Below, in pieces: positions 37,086 to 46,757 of a stretch of 64,000 nucleotides of DNA. The notes under the pieces were generated by a model that saw only the letters and a program-made list of their open reading frames with translations, searched no databases and was not told the DNA's origin. Origin of the DNA: Phyllostachys edulis (taxonomy: Eukaryota > Streptophyta > Magnoliopsida > Poales > Poaceae); assembly GCA_036346405.1 (NCBI GenBank), contig CM070562.1:103936999-104000998 (forward strand), written 5' to 3'. Numbering within the stretch: the first letter of the stretch is position 1; every line of letters starts with the position of its first letter. Position numbers and translations under genes: made by a program.

Positions 37086-37961
37086 ATGCCGAACGACTGC
37101 GTCGTGATCCGGCTCCCCGACCCGCGCGCCCTCCGCGTGCTCGCGCGCTCCGTGCTCCTCGCCGTCGCGCTGCTTTCCCTGCCCTGGCTCCGCGCCGCTG
37201 AGGCGCCAGCCCGTCGCCGTACCGCGAACGCGTGCGGCGCCGAGCTCCAGGCGGAGCTCCTGCTCCGCGATCTCCGCCGCGAGGGCCTGCTCGCCCCCGG
37301 CGCACGCGCCGTCCTCCTCGGCGCTGATGGCGACTGCCACACTCCCGCCCTGAAACAGGACGGCGCCATGCGACCCATCTCATTGCGGCGGATGCTGATG
37401 ATAGGGGACTCGTCAGTGGACCTGTTAGTGGATTTCGGCTACTTCGATGAGGCCGAGGACAGGTTTGGCTTCGCCGATAGGGTGCTCAAGTATGGCGGCA
37501 TTATCGCCATCCCAATTGGCTCAGCAAGCACATTTCGCCCGCCGCAGAACTACCGCGCCGTGTACATCCGACGGTTCAGTGAGACTTTTGTCGGGATCAA
37601 GAAGATTGCGCACGCCGGCGATGATGGTAATTCCGGCGCTGGAATGGAGGTGGCGTCACCTGCTGCCACGAACCTGAAGGAAGGAGTGCTTTCTGGCCAC
37701 CCAGCTGAGACTGCTAACGGTGAATTCAAGAATTTGGGGAGGAAGCTCTTACTGTCTGACAACACTAGAATGCCAGCGGCGCATGCACATCAAGGATGGT
37801 TCAAGATGCACCATCCGAGGATCAGAGTTGATTTTGCAGCTTTATGGAATGTGAAGAAGCTGCAGCCTGCAGTGGCTCTCAGCCTGCAAGATAAAGCTGT
37901 TCCTGGAGCGCAGCAGCAGCTCAAGAGGATTGTGAGACTGAGCCTATTTGCAGAGCGTTGA
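37086..37961 (+). CDS. Intronless methyltransferase-like protein of unknown function, 291 aa
   Basis: A single-exon ORF starting MPNDCVVIRLPDPRALRVLA. Residues about 18-38 (VLARSVLLAVALLSLPWL) form a signal-anchor-like hydrophobic segment. A Rossmann-like pattern follows: LLAPGARAVLLGADGD, then LMIGDSSVDLLVDFGYFDEA and DRVLKYGGIIAIPIGS. This resembles plant SAM-dependent methyltransferase superfamily proteins without assigned substrate. The C-terminal half (residues ~175-250) is low in known motifs and ends LKRIVRLSLFAER. A 36-codon uORF precedes it in the same frame. The start at 37086 is the first ATG after the uORF stop in this frame. Divergent from FKBP12. The open frame is clear; enzyme activity is not shown, and key SAM-binding residues are only loosely matched. 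Confidence 0.75.
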   Translation: MPNDCVVIRLPDPRALRVLARSVLLAVALLSLPWLRAAEAPARRRTANACGAELQAELLLRDLRREGLLAPGARAVLLGADGDCHTPALKQDGAMRPISLRRMLMIGDSSVDLLVDFGYFDEAEDRFGFADRVLKYGGIIAIPIGSASTFRPPQNYRAVYIRRFSETFVGIKKIAHAGDDGNSGAGMEVASPAATNLKEGVLSGHPAETANGEFKNLGRKLLLSDNTRMPAAHAHQGWFKMHHPRIRVDFAALWNVKKLQPAVALSLQDKAVPGAQQQLKRIVRLSLFAER

Positions 37962-38840
37962 AATGAAGCCTGCATGGGAACCGGGATTCTGGGAAGGCTC
38001 AACTGCAGGAGGAGGAACATTCTTGTCGATTGCAAGCCTTGGAGGTGACGATCTGTGACTGCCAATGTATGGTTGTTGATTTGCTTGTTTCTTAGTTCTT
38101 TCGTTAAGCTGTCGGCCGTGTGTGTGGTTTGATGGTGTGCTACTAGTTTGCTTGCCTGCGTGGATTTCGCTTGATAGTCTCTCATTTGTCATTTGTGATC
38201 AGTGCGACCTCCAATATTGTACTAGCACTTTGGAATGCACATTGCTCTTCGTGGATCATCTACCCTTGTCCAAGTTACTCCCATGATCCATCATGTGCGT
38301 TTGTGAAATTACCAGCATGACAGTCCGTCAGCTGCTAAAGTGATGCAGGATTGACTACAGTGAGAGGAGTCCTTTTCTATTAGCTGTCCAATTTATCCAT
38401 TATTGAATAGGAAGGAGGGTACCTTTCTTAGCATATCCTATGAGATAATGGATGAAAAGGAAAACTGAAGTAGTTTGTTGTGAACATCTCAAGGAGCATA
38501 TAAAGTGGACAGCACACCAGACAAAGAAACCTGGATTCTTGCAAGTTTTGTGATGTTCATATAGCGCCATGTTTCCAACAAATACAGGAATAAACAAAAC
38601 AATGTGCTACATGGCAGGTTTATTCCACAATTCCATAACAAATACACTTTTTTCTTACTCTGAATTAACGTAGCAGCCCTCGTTCCTCAGCACCACCAAG
38701 TGACAAAATGATGCATAATCATAGTCTTCAAATGTGAAATATGCAGTAATATTGTGCAGGATTACAGATAGCATAGTAGCAACCTCAAAAGCTTGACATG
38801 AAATACAGCAAAGAATGTTGATCGAAGATAGCTCAACTGC
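37962..38840. other. Convergent 3' intergenic region
   Basis: Contains the 3' untranslated regions of the methyltransferase-like gene (+) and the USP locus (-). Nothing else recognised. Confidence 0.6.
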
Positions 38841-41348
38841 TCAAGTACCCTTGATTACAACAACAGGGCAGCCCACATTGTTGATGCAGTAGTTGCTTAC
38901 GCTTCCCAAGAACATCCTGTAGAAAAGAATCAACTTAGAATGCGTATTTGAAATAAAATTGAAGCAAGAAGAAATAATGTCAATAAAACAAACAAGCAAT
39001 AAATTATTAAAAGGCATCGCGGTCTAGATACATCAACACTAGATCAACTGATCTAGAAGCCTATTACAGTATTACTACATGATTGCACCCCACAAAAATG
39101 TGAAGAGGCAGTTGTAACCGCGGATTTTTCGAAAAGGATTTGAATGTCTGTCTTAAAGTGTACCTTTACACACAAGTACACAACTGATTGTCTATTGTTT
39201 CCTTACACACAACTGATTGCCTATCTTTCACTATCAGATACATGATCTGCTTTGGCTGCAGAAGTAGAGTTGCCTGTTGTCATAAATTTCCGTGTCAACA
39301 AAACCTTTTGGTCCAAACTTGTAGCAAAATAAAAATTATGAAATCCAAGCTCAATGGTTGCATTCCCTGCTAATTGCAAGACAGTGAACACTTTTCTTGT
39401 CAATATTCATTTCCATGAATTTTTTTTGCTATGCCATTGCACAAACCAGGAAACTGTTCTGGTGTCTTAAGTTTTCATTTCCATGAAAATATTGTCTTAC
39501 AGATATCTGAAATGCATATCTTCTGTGAAGAGGTTATAGATACTCTTATATAAGAGGGATGCAGAGTCACATACAACAATTAGAAATTGTTTTTCCAGTT
39601 TCAAGCCCGAGATTCATACACAAAAGGATGTTAAGCACAATTTGTTGTCTTGTGAGAGGCAGATCTCCTAATAACATATTTTTTTTATCAAAATCTCATG
39701 TGTCACCATCAACAGAAGTGATATCCACAGGTGTTCCACTGATGAGAAAAATGGTTTCAAAAAGCAGAATTTCCTTGCAGTTAATCACCATTAGCGACTA
39801 TTCTCGTACAAAATCCGTGGTGTGACAAAAAAGAAAGAAGGCACCTGATCTACAACCCTTGACATCAACCAGTGGCGAAGCCACAATAAAAATGGAGGGG
39901 CTCGTAGGCCAAGGCTTCTCTAGCTGCCCGCGTCGACACCGTAGATTGACACATACATGGTCGACGTCGTCACAACCTGCGCTGGCACCGTCGGCCTCGC
40001 GCACAAGCTTATGGCTAATTCATGGTCAATACCTGCCGGCAGTGACGACCGTATGACAAACTTTTATCCGGGACAAGCATAAATATGGCTAATTCATTGC
40101 AAAAAGGTCAATTTATGCATCATGCATGCGAAGTTCACAATCACAGTAGTTTTATACTAAAATCAATCCTGAAATTAGATAGGCAAAAGAAGCAAATTCA
40201 TTCTCTCAATTCTACTCACCGTCAACTTCTTAGTACGATAGTCCCTCATTCAGACATTCATCATCAAATAATCAAATTTAGTATATAGAGATGTCATTTC
40301 GCAATGAAAATTGACATACAAAATTTCACAATGTCGTTCTCTCAAATTAACATATAACACACACTCTCTCTCTCATTCTCTCTAACAAAATATGACCTCG
40401 TACTGTCGTACATGAGATTGAAATTAGAACTCCAGGGACTAGCTAGGGGGTCGGGGGTTACCGGCGCCGGAGGGTGGGCTCGAGCCCACTCAAGCCCACC
40501 TGGTGGCTACGCCCCTGACATCAACCTGGCTCCCCTAAACACACTGGCAAATCGTGCAAGGAAAGCAACCAATCCATGTTAATCGCCATTTTTGTCTCAC
40601 AATGGAATCTAGAATTGCAAACAATCCGTTCCCAATTACGCAAGACAGCATCAAAACCAGCACCCCAACTTAGCTAACCAAACACAAGATAGTGCTATTT
40701 CTATTACCTCTTGAGCGGCCCAATAGCACGGCACCCCATAACGAGCAGATCGGCCTTGAGGTTGGCCGTCACCTCGCAGATCTTTTCCTTGGGATCCCCC
40801 ATCACCACCTCCGTCTTCACCTCCACCTTCAAGAAACCAAGAACCCAATCGAATCACCAAACAAGAACACCCGAAAATATGCGAGCAATTACTAACACAA
40901 ATCTGCCCTTGTATTGCCCTTACATTCTTCTCGGAGCAAATCTTGAGCGCGTGCTCCAGGATCGCCTGCGTGATCCGCTGCTGGTGCGCCTCGATCGCCT
41001 GCGTGAACGCCGGCACCTCCACGTCGCCTGATCAACGCGGAAAATCCGAAAAGACATCAGACCCAGCTCGACGAAACGGACAAGAACTACAATTCACAAG
41101 AGCATCTATCCATCTTGATCTCTGCGTGCGAGATTGCTAGCTTTACTTACTCAGGCCGCCGAAGGGGGTGGGGCCTGGATTGAGGGCTTGAGGCCGGCGA
41201 CGATGCTGGGCGGTGGCTGGACGTGGAGCACGACGAGCGCGCCGTTGGGGCGCAGGCGGAGGTTGTCGAGCGCCCAGCGCAGCGCGTTCATGCTCTCCTC
41301 GCTGCCGTCCACAGCCACCACCACGCTGGCCAGGTTGCCGGTGGCCAT
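38841..41348 (-). pseudogene. Universal stress protein (UspA domain) locus with 8-bp frameshift
   Basis: Four exons on the minus strand: 41348-41151, 41027-40924, 40826-40708 and 38916-38841. Exon 1 opens MATGNLASVVVAVDGSEESM ... RLRPNGALVVLHVQPPP, the typical UspA start with the VAVDGSE nucleotide-binding loop. Later exons give EVPAFTQAIEAHQQRITQAI, EHALKICSEKN, VEVKTEVVMGDPKEKICEVT, ADLLVMGCRAIGPLKR and MFLGSVSNYCINNVGCPVVV, the ATP-binding and C-terminal strands. Exon 1, read from its ATG, reaches TGA exactly at the splice donor; the frame that fits exon 2 is shifted. CTCAAGCCCTCAATCC near 41,182-41,197 looks like an 8-bp near-duplication, and without those 8 bp the phases agree. So this allele encodes only a 65-aa stub unless rescued. 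Intron 3 contains a hAT MITE and another hAT element sits 165 bp upstream. Confidence 0.75.
39870..40517. mobile_element. hAT-type MITE in intron 3 of the USP locus
   Basis: Flanked by an 8-bp target duplication ACATCAAC (39862-39869 and 40518-40525). The termini CAGTGGCGAAGCCAC and GTGGCTACGCCCCTG are inverted repeats, 13 of 15 matching. It is 648 bp with no transposase coding. The 8-bp duplication and CAG-G termini are typical of hAT elements. Confidence 0.9.
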
Positions 41349-41512
41349 GGAAGCGCGGTTTCTTGGTTGGGCTCGCTCGCACCCCGACCCGACCGCGGCG
41401 CAAGACGAGCGACGGCTGGTTGCGGGCTGCCTCCTTCCTTCCCTCGTTGCTTCACTGGATTAAGCATTCGCGCAGCGAGCTTAGTTGTACAAGTGGTGCG
41501 AGTCTTGACTAG

Positions 41513-42179
41513 CAGGGCCGTTCCTGCTATTTTGAGGTTTGAGACGAGACAAAATGGAAGACCTTTTATTCTAATATAAATAAATAGTGCTATTTTTATA
41601 TTAACTGCAGAGCTATTTAATACATCAAAAAGATATAAATTACTTATAGAAAGCAATTTCTTTTAACATTTCTAGATGCAAAGTCATTGATAATAATATC
41701 CACGTCAATGTGATCTAACATATCATTTTCAATGCATAAAGTGACCGGACCATTCAACCTTTCTTGTGATATTGATAATCTCAAATAGTTTTTCAATAAC
41801 TTCAACTTTGAAAAGCTTCTTTTAGTTGATGCTACAGTTACATGTACAATAAATAAGATTCGATAAGCAATTGAAACATTTGGATAACAATCTACATCTC
41901 TAACAAACTAAAAAATTTCAATAGCAGATATTTTCATATGGCAAATTCATTTGCAACACTCTTAATTCAGAGAAAATAGATGTATCAGGATACTCATCCC
42001 TACACTCTTAACCTCAATCTAGTTAGTAGTTATACAACCCTGCAGAGCAATACAGCATATATAAGATATATAATTATACGTATACGTATATATAGTATGA
42101 TATATCAGGATCAGGAACCCTTGGTTCTGATGGACCCTGGACGGTCGCCCCGGCCGGCCCTCTATCCGGTACGGCCCTG
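41513..42179. mobile_element. hAT element, internally deleted, upstream of the USP locus
   Basis: Target duplication TTGACTAG at 41505-41512 and 42180-42187. The inverted termini CAGGGCCGTTCCTG and CCGGTACGGCCCTG match at 12 of 14 positions. It is 667 bp long and holds the 3' end of a transposase gene on the minus strand. It is inserted about 165 bp before the USP start codon. Confidence 0.9.
41660..41945 (-). pseudogene. hAT transposase C-terminal (dimerisation domain) relic
   Basis: The minus strand encodes FVRDVDCYPNVSIAYRILF, then VTVASTKRSFSKLKLLKNYL and SISQERLNGPVTLCIENDM, ending LDHIDVDIIINDFAS. This is the conserved dimerisation tail of TTF-zinc-finger hAT transposases (the S-RSFSKLK and ERL-L-IEND motifs). 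The catalytic part is missing and a stop lies just upstream, so it is dead. Confidence 0.85.
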
Positions 42180-42187
42180 TTGACTAG

Positions 42188-43026
42188 TATATTCTTCAGA
42201 TTTCCAATGACCAAGTGGTGTGAGTCTTGCGGCACACCGCATGTGCCGTGGCTCCTGTGGCTGTTTAGAGCCGTCCGATCGAAAGCTCGCACGGTTCTGA
42301 ACTTCTGATCGAGCACAGATGACACGCTTAACCTGAAAAATGACTGTAAATTTCTCTCTTTTTTTCTTTGAAGGAATGACGGTAAATTTCTCATCCAACT
42401 CGACCAACAGAGCTGCTGTAAGCACGATCTGCTGAGCCATTGATTCTTGAGCCATTGATTCTTGATCTGGAGAAATAGTGCATGTATGTACGAGTGAAGC
42501 AAAACTGCCACACTGCAGAGACGAGAGCCTTTCCCTTGACGCCAAAATGGTGAAAGCCTTCAGGCGCACCGACAGCAGGTTGCAAAGCGAATCCACGGCA
42601 AGAGTTTACTGCACCCTGACCCAAACCATACTGTGCATAGACGGATAGACCAGATGAATGAACGGAGCCAGGAGACTTACTGTTGTTCATCCCGGCACGG
42701 CTCCAGCCGCTCACGAGTCTTCGTCAGAAAATGGTTCCTGGATAAGCCTGGCACTACTAGCTATCGCGCTCTGCATCACACTACTAGCTATCACATGGTG
42801 GTGGGGGCTGAGCGCTGCGTTGTCGTCAGCCAGCCGGCCAACTCCCTTCTCGTCGTAGATTTTGACAGACATCAAATAGACGAGATTGGCACATGGGAAA
42901 CAAAGCTCCTACCGGCTACCAGCCCCTCGGGGTGTTTAGAACGGATGTGCCTTCTTTAAAAATAGCTTTCTTAGGGTTTAATGGCTATAGATTGAATGCT
43001 GGACTGAAGAGATTTTCTGCTGTGCT
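42188..43026. other. Intergenic, no gene seen
   Basis: Short direct duplications (GAGCCATTGATTCTT twice at about 42,434-42,463) but no recognised gene. A CAAGTGGTG-GAGTCTTG motif at 42212-42229 repeats the one just before the hAT element at 41490-41507. Confidence 0.5.
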
Positions 43027-45372
43027 GTAGGGTCTGTTTGTTTCGGTTGTGTTTTTTCTAAAAAGCGGCTTCGATCGTCTTTGTAGGACTTTTTCCGATC
43101 GTAAATTTGACAGTACGTGTTTTTCGATTTGGTGTTTGGTTTGCTTAGCTTTTAGGTAGGTCATGTCATAGCTTCCGAAATGTGAAATGTCTGAAATGTC
43201 CCTGATGACAGTAATGACTTGTTTGGTCCCGTTTAACGACATTTAACGACATTTGATGATATTTGACGACATTTAACAATATTTGATGACATTTAACGAT
43301 ATTTAACGACATTTAACAATATTTGACGATATTTGATGGCATTTAACAATATTTAACGATATTTGACGACATTTAACAATATTTAACGACATTTAACAAT
43401 ATTTGACGATATTTAACAATATTTAACGACATTTAACAACATTTAACGGCAATTGTAACAACATTTAACGACATTTGATGACACAATTGACAATTATTAA
43501 CGACGACTAACACAATTGACGAGGCATTGACAATAAGGTTACAATAAGAGTAACCGAACAAATTTCTATAGATGTTGAGACATCTAGAGTTACTTCATAA
43601 TCATTGTAAACTACTTCTAAGCAAGTTTCACTGATTCTCTAGATATTAAGTACACCTTACCAAGTCATAAAACTGGTCAAGCACCGAATTGAAGTATGTT
43701 GCACGAACTTCTCCACCATGTGAATCAAGGATTAACGTATTTAACGACAATTATTACAATAAACAATTATTACAACAAATAATTATTACAAACAATCATT
43801 AAATAAATAATTATTACAACCAATTAATGCCTCTCCACTTTTTTCCAAGCTTGGGACCGACATCGGCAGTGTTAGGCACTTTGTTTAAGTCTGTTAATGT
43901 CTTAATGAAACAACATCAAGTACTTGTAAACGGCCTGTTATACATGCTCAACAACGTGCGACACATATCAACAAGAAGATTGCACAAGGATTATGACCTC
44001 AACAAGGTGATTGGGAACGATTTGTGTCATACGGGGTCACTACAAGTGTTTTGCTATGCCCTTATATATATTGTCACCACTCACCAGTGCTAGCTTGGTT
44101 ATTCCTTGCAACATCCATGAGATATATGATTTGGAGCTCTTAACTGTTAAGGTTGGCATATGGCATTGACAGGCCAATTAAATTGGGAACTTTTCTAATC
44201 AGATGCAGGTGCAAGCCTGTCTGTCGGCCACCAGACGCTATTGCATCTATTTGTGCACGATTAAATTCGATAGGAACATTTGCCCAGATCCAAACATGTT
44301 CTTGAGATCCATCCATAACTACCATTGGCAAATGGCTATGAAACATCAATTGAAAACAAATTGGTCACGTGTAGCTGACATGCTATGAATGACGAGACAT
44401 ATCACATTAACATCAAGATCAATGTTGGTACTCCCAACTCTGTCATACACCGAATGCAAAAGAAAACAAAAACTAGATCCAATTATTTGTGTATTGTGTA
44501 GTACCCATCCTCCTCTAATATCTCATGTAGCATATATGATGCGATAGCATGTCGTAGCTGAAAAAAGAATCAAGCAATGACCTCTGTATAAGTAGCAGTG
44601 CAGAGATGTGGCGGGCGATCGAGCACCTTAGACGCGTCCTCCGGTGGTGTTGGTGATGAAGGAGAGCAGGTTGATGGGGCCGTCGCCGGGCCCGGTCGGG
44701 CTCGCCCAGAACAGTCCTCGAGCACGCTGAAGGCACCATGCGCAGAGACGAACGCAGCCGAGGGCGAGCGCGGAGAAGATGAGGGATCCAGGGCGGGAGA
44801 GCATGGTGCGGTCGAGGAGCTCCGGCCAGGGGCGTGTCCCGGAGAGAGCGTGCTTGGCCGAATTGAGGAGGCGGAGCCGAGCCGGAGGAGCCGAGGCGAA
44901 GGCGCCCAGATCTGGGCAAATCCAGATCTGGGGGAGAAGACGCCGCTGCTGGGAGGGGAGGAGGTCCAGCCAGGGGGAGGAGGAGGAGGAGGGCGGCGCG
45001 GCTGGGGCGGAGGAGGGGGAGGGAGGCGCGGCACGGCCACGGGCGTGGGAGGAGGAGACGACGGGAGGAGGCGCACAGGAGGAAGGACTGAGCGGGTGGT
45101 GGGGGTGGGGTGGGGAGGTAGCCCCCGAGGGGTTTTTTATTGGATGGCATTTTGCGGGTAAATATCAGTGAATTTGAGGGGCAGATAGGTAAGAGAAGTG
45201 GTGGGAAGCTGTGGAAGCTGCCGAAGGGTGGCTTCTGGCTTCTGGCTTTCTTCTATTGAGGTGGAAAGCGGCTTCGACGAAAGTGGCTACGAAAAGTCGT
45301 CCCGTTTGTTTCGGCTTCCGGCTTTTCCGACTGAAAAGCCAAAGCTGAAGCTGAAACAAATAGGGCTGCAAA
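43027..45372. mobile_element. Possible PIF/Harbinger-like non-autonomous element or nested MITEs
   Basis: The left end GGTCTGTTTGTTTCGG (43,030) pairs with CTGAAACAAATAGGGC at 45,351-45,366. A shorter hairpin (CGTTTGTTTCGGCTTCCGGC against AAGCTGAAGCTGAAAC) lies at the right end. Inside are the 10-bp repeat array, unrecognised ORF pieces (43,827-44,349) and a GC-rich block (44,570-45,150) with proline-rich ORFs. The segment CTTTTAGGTAGG...GACAGTAAT at 43,150-43,220 recurs at 45,388-45,450. No transposase was recognised and no target duplication found. Confidence 0.35.
43231..43450. repeat. 22 uninterrupted 10-bp repeats (ATTTAACGAC family)
   Basis: Exactly 22 consecutive 10-base units with no length change, each fitting (A/G)TTT(A/G)A(C/T)(A/G)(A/G)(C/T), for example ATTTAACGAC, ATTTAACAAT, ATTTGACGAT. 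Diverged TTAACGA copies reappear at 45,468-45,520. Confidence 0.95.
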
Positions 45373-45548
45373 ACGTCTGACTATTTGGCTTTTAGGTAGG
45401 ATGGCTGCAGCTTCCGAGATGTAAAACGTCTGAAATACCCTTGAGGACAGTAATTGCTTGTTTGATACTGTTTAACGAAATTAACAACATTTAACGATAA
45501 TTAACGACAACTAATGACAATTCTAACCCCTTTGGACACGCCATGACC

Positions 45549-46757
45549 TGTTGAAAGCATCTAAGCCCCTAAAAATTATTTTGGTAATTAATGACAATAT
45601 GCGAATTTGGGATTAACATGTTTATTGAGTATTTACAAGGTTAAGTCCTAATGGTGAATATGACAACTTGGAGATGCATACTGAAGGACAACTTGAAGAT
45701 CAATATGGTTCAAAGACAAGGTACAAGTAGTTTAGGATCATTTTTATGTTTATCGGTCTTAAGAGAAAATGATGGAAGACCAGATTTTAGGTTAAATGCC
45801 GTACTATTAAGAGGGATCATGACTAGTAGCTTGATAGCATGTTCTTGTGCCATTTGGAACAATTTAGGATCATACACGCACTTAGAATTTGATTTGGAAG
45901 CCAACTATGCTTTGTTAGGATAATTGGTAGTACCGATATTCGAAGATTCGGTATTATCACGAAAGCAGATGACCAGATGGTGGTGCGGTACTACCGCAAC
46001 CAGGTTGTAGCAAAAAATAGTTGGCGGTACGTAATTTCCAGAGTGACGCCATTTTGGTTTGGTGGCTAACCCTGAGCGCGGTAGTTCCGGAGTTTCCTCG
46101 GTGGTGCTACCGCATCGCGGTATGACCACATTTGTTCAGCGGAACTACCGCACCCCGGTGTTACCGAAAAATCAGCAGTACGTATTTTCCAGAGAGTGCC
46201 CTTTTGGACTCTAAGGTGAAGCGGTAGTACCGCTCGTATTTTTCGGTATGACCAGCCAGCGGAACTACCGCATGTTGCTTGGCGGTAGTACCGCATTGAA
46301 ATTTCCAACGGCTATGTTAGAGCAAATAATGCTACTGTTCTAGCCGTTCTGAGCAGTTAGGTGAGGTGTGGTAGTACCGGCCATTGCATGGCGGTACTAC
46401 CGCATTTGCTAAAAAAGTTGGGGTTTTACCCCTAACGGTCGTATTTGTTTGTGGGGGATATAAATACCCCTCCACCTGCTCAAGGATAGCATGCTAGACT
46501 TCATTTAATATCCTTTGAGCCTTGAGCATTCTCTCTACACCTCCAATACACTTGTGCATTCATTGTGAGGTAGTTGAGCCGAAATTCAAGTGCATTCATT
46601 CTAGATTGATCCTTTGCACTTGAGTGTCGTCAAGTGAAGATCGTGATTCATTACTCTTGGTGTTTGCAAAACACCCAGATGGCTTGATGGAGTTAGCACG
46701 GTGATCTCTTCAAGAAGATTATGAAAAGGGCGGTGCCAATTGTGAGTGGTTCTCAGA
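45549..46757 (+). mobile_element. SIRE-type Ty1/copia 5' LTR, interrupted
   Basis: Begins TGTTGAAAGCATCTAAGCCC, contains a TATA box in GGGGATATAAATACCCC and about ten GGTAGTACCGC-like motifs, and is cut at 46,757 by the gypsy insertion. The last bases of this LTR (TTAATCCTACA) reappear at 55,745-55,755 on the far side, followed by the copia primer-binding site. Confidence 0.8.
46459..46466 (+). promoter_or_regulatory. TATA box of the copia LTR
   Basis: TATAAATA inside the near-palindrome GGGGATATAAATACCCC, at a position suited to an LTR promoter. Confidence 0.6.

Noticed and set aside
36901..37383. 160-codon minus-strand ORF, Arg/Gly/Ala-rich
   Set aside because: Antisense shadow of the uORF and methyltransferase-like gene in GC-rich DNA.
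43231..43450. CRISPR-like array
   Set aside because: Units are contiguous 10-mers without spacers, in a plant nuclear context.
43827..44349. 88-codon plus ORF and 69-codon minus ORF
   Set aside because: Considered as Harbinger transposase pieces, but no DDE or Myb-like motif is visible.
44515..45161. Long ORFs on both strands, Pro/Ser/Leu-rich and Gly/Glu-rich
   Set aside because: Low-complexity sequence open in several frames. It may be a captured gene fragment in a transposon, but nothing recognisable supports a product.
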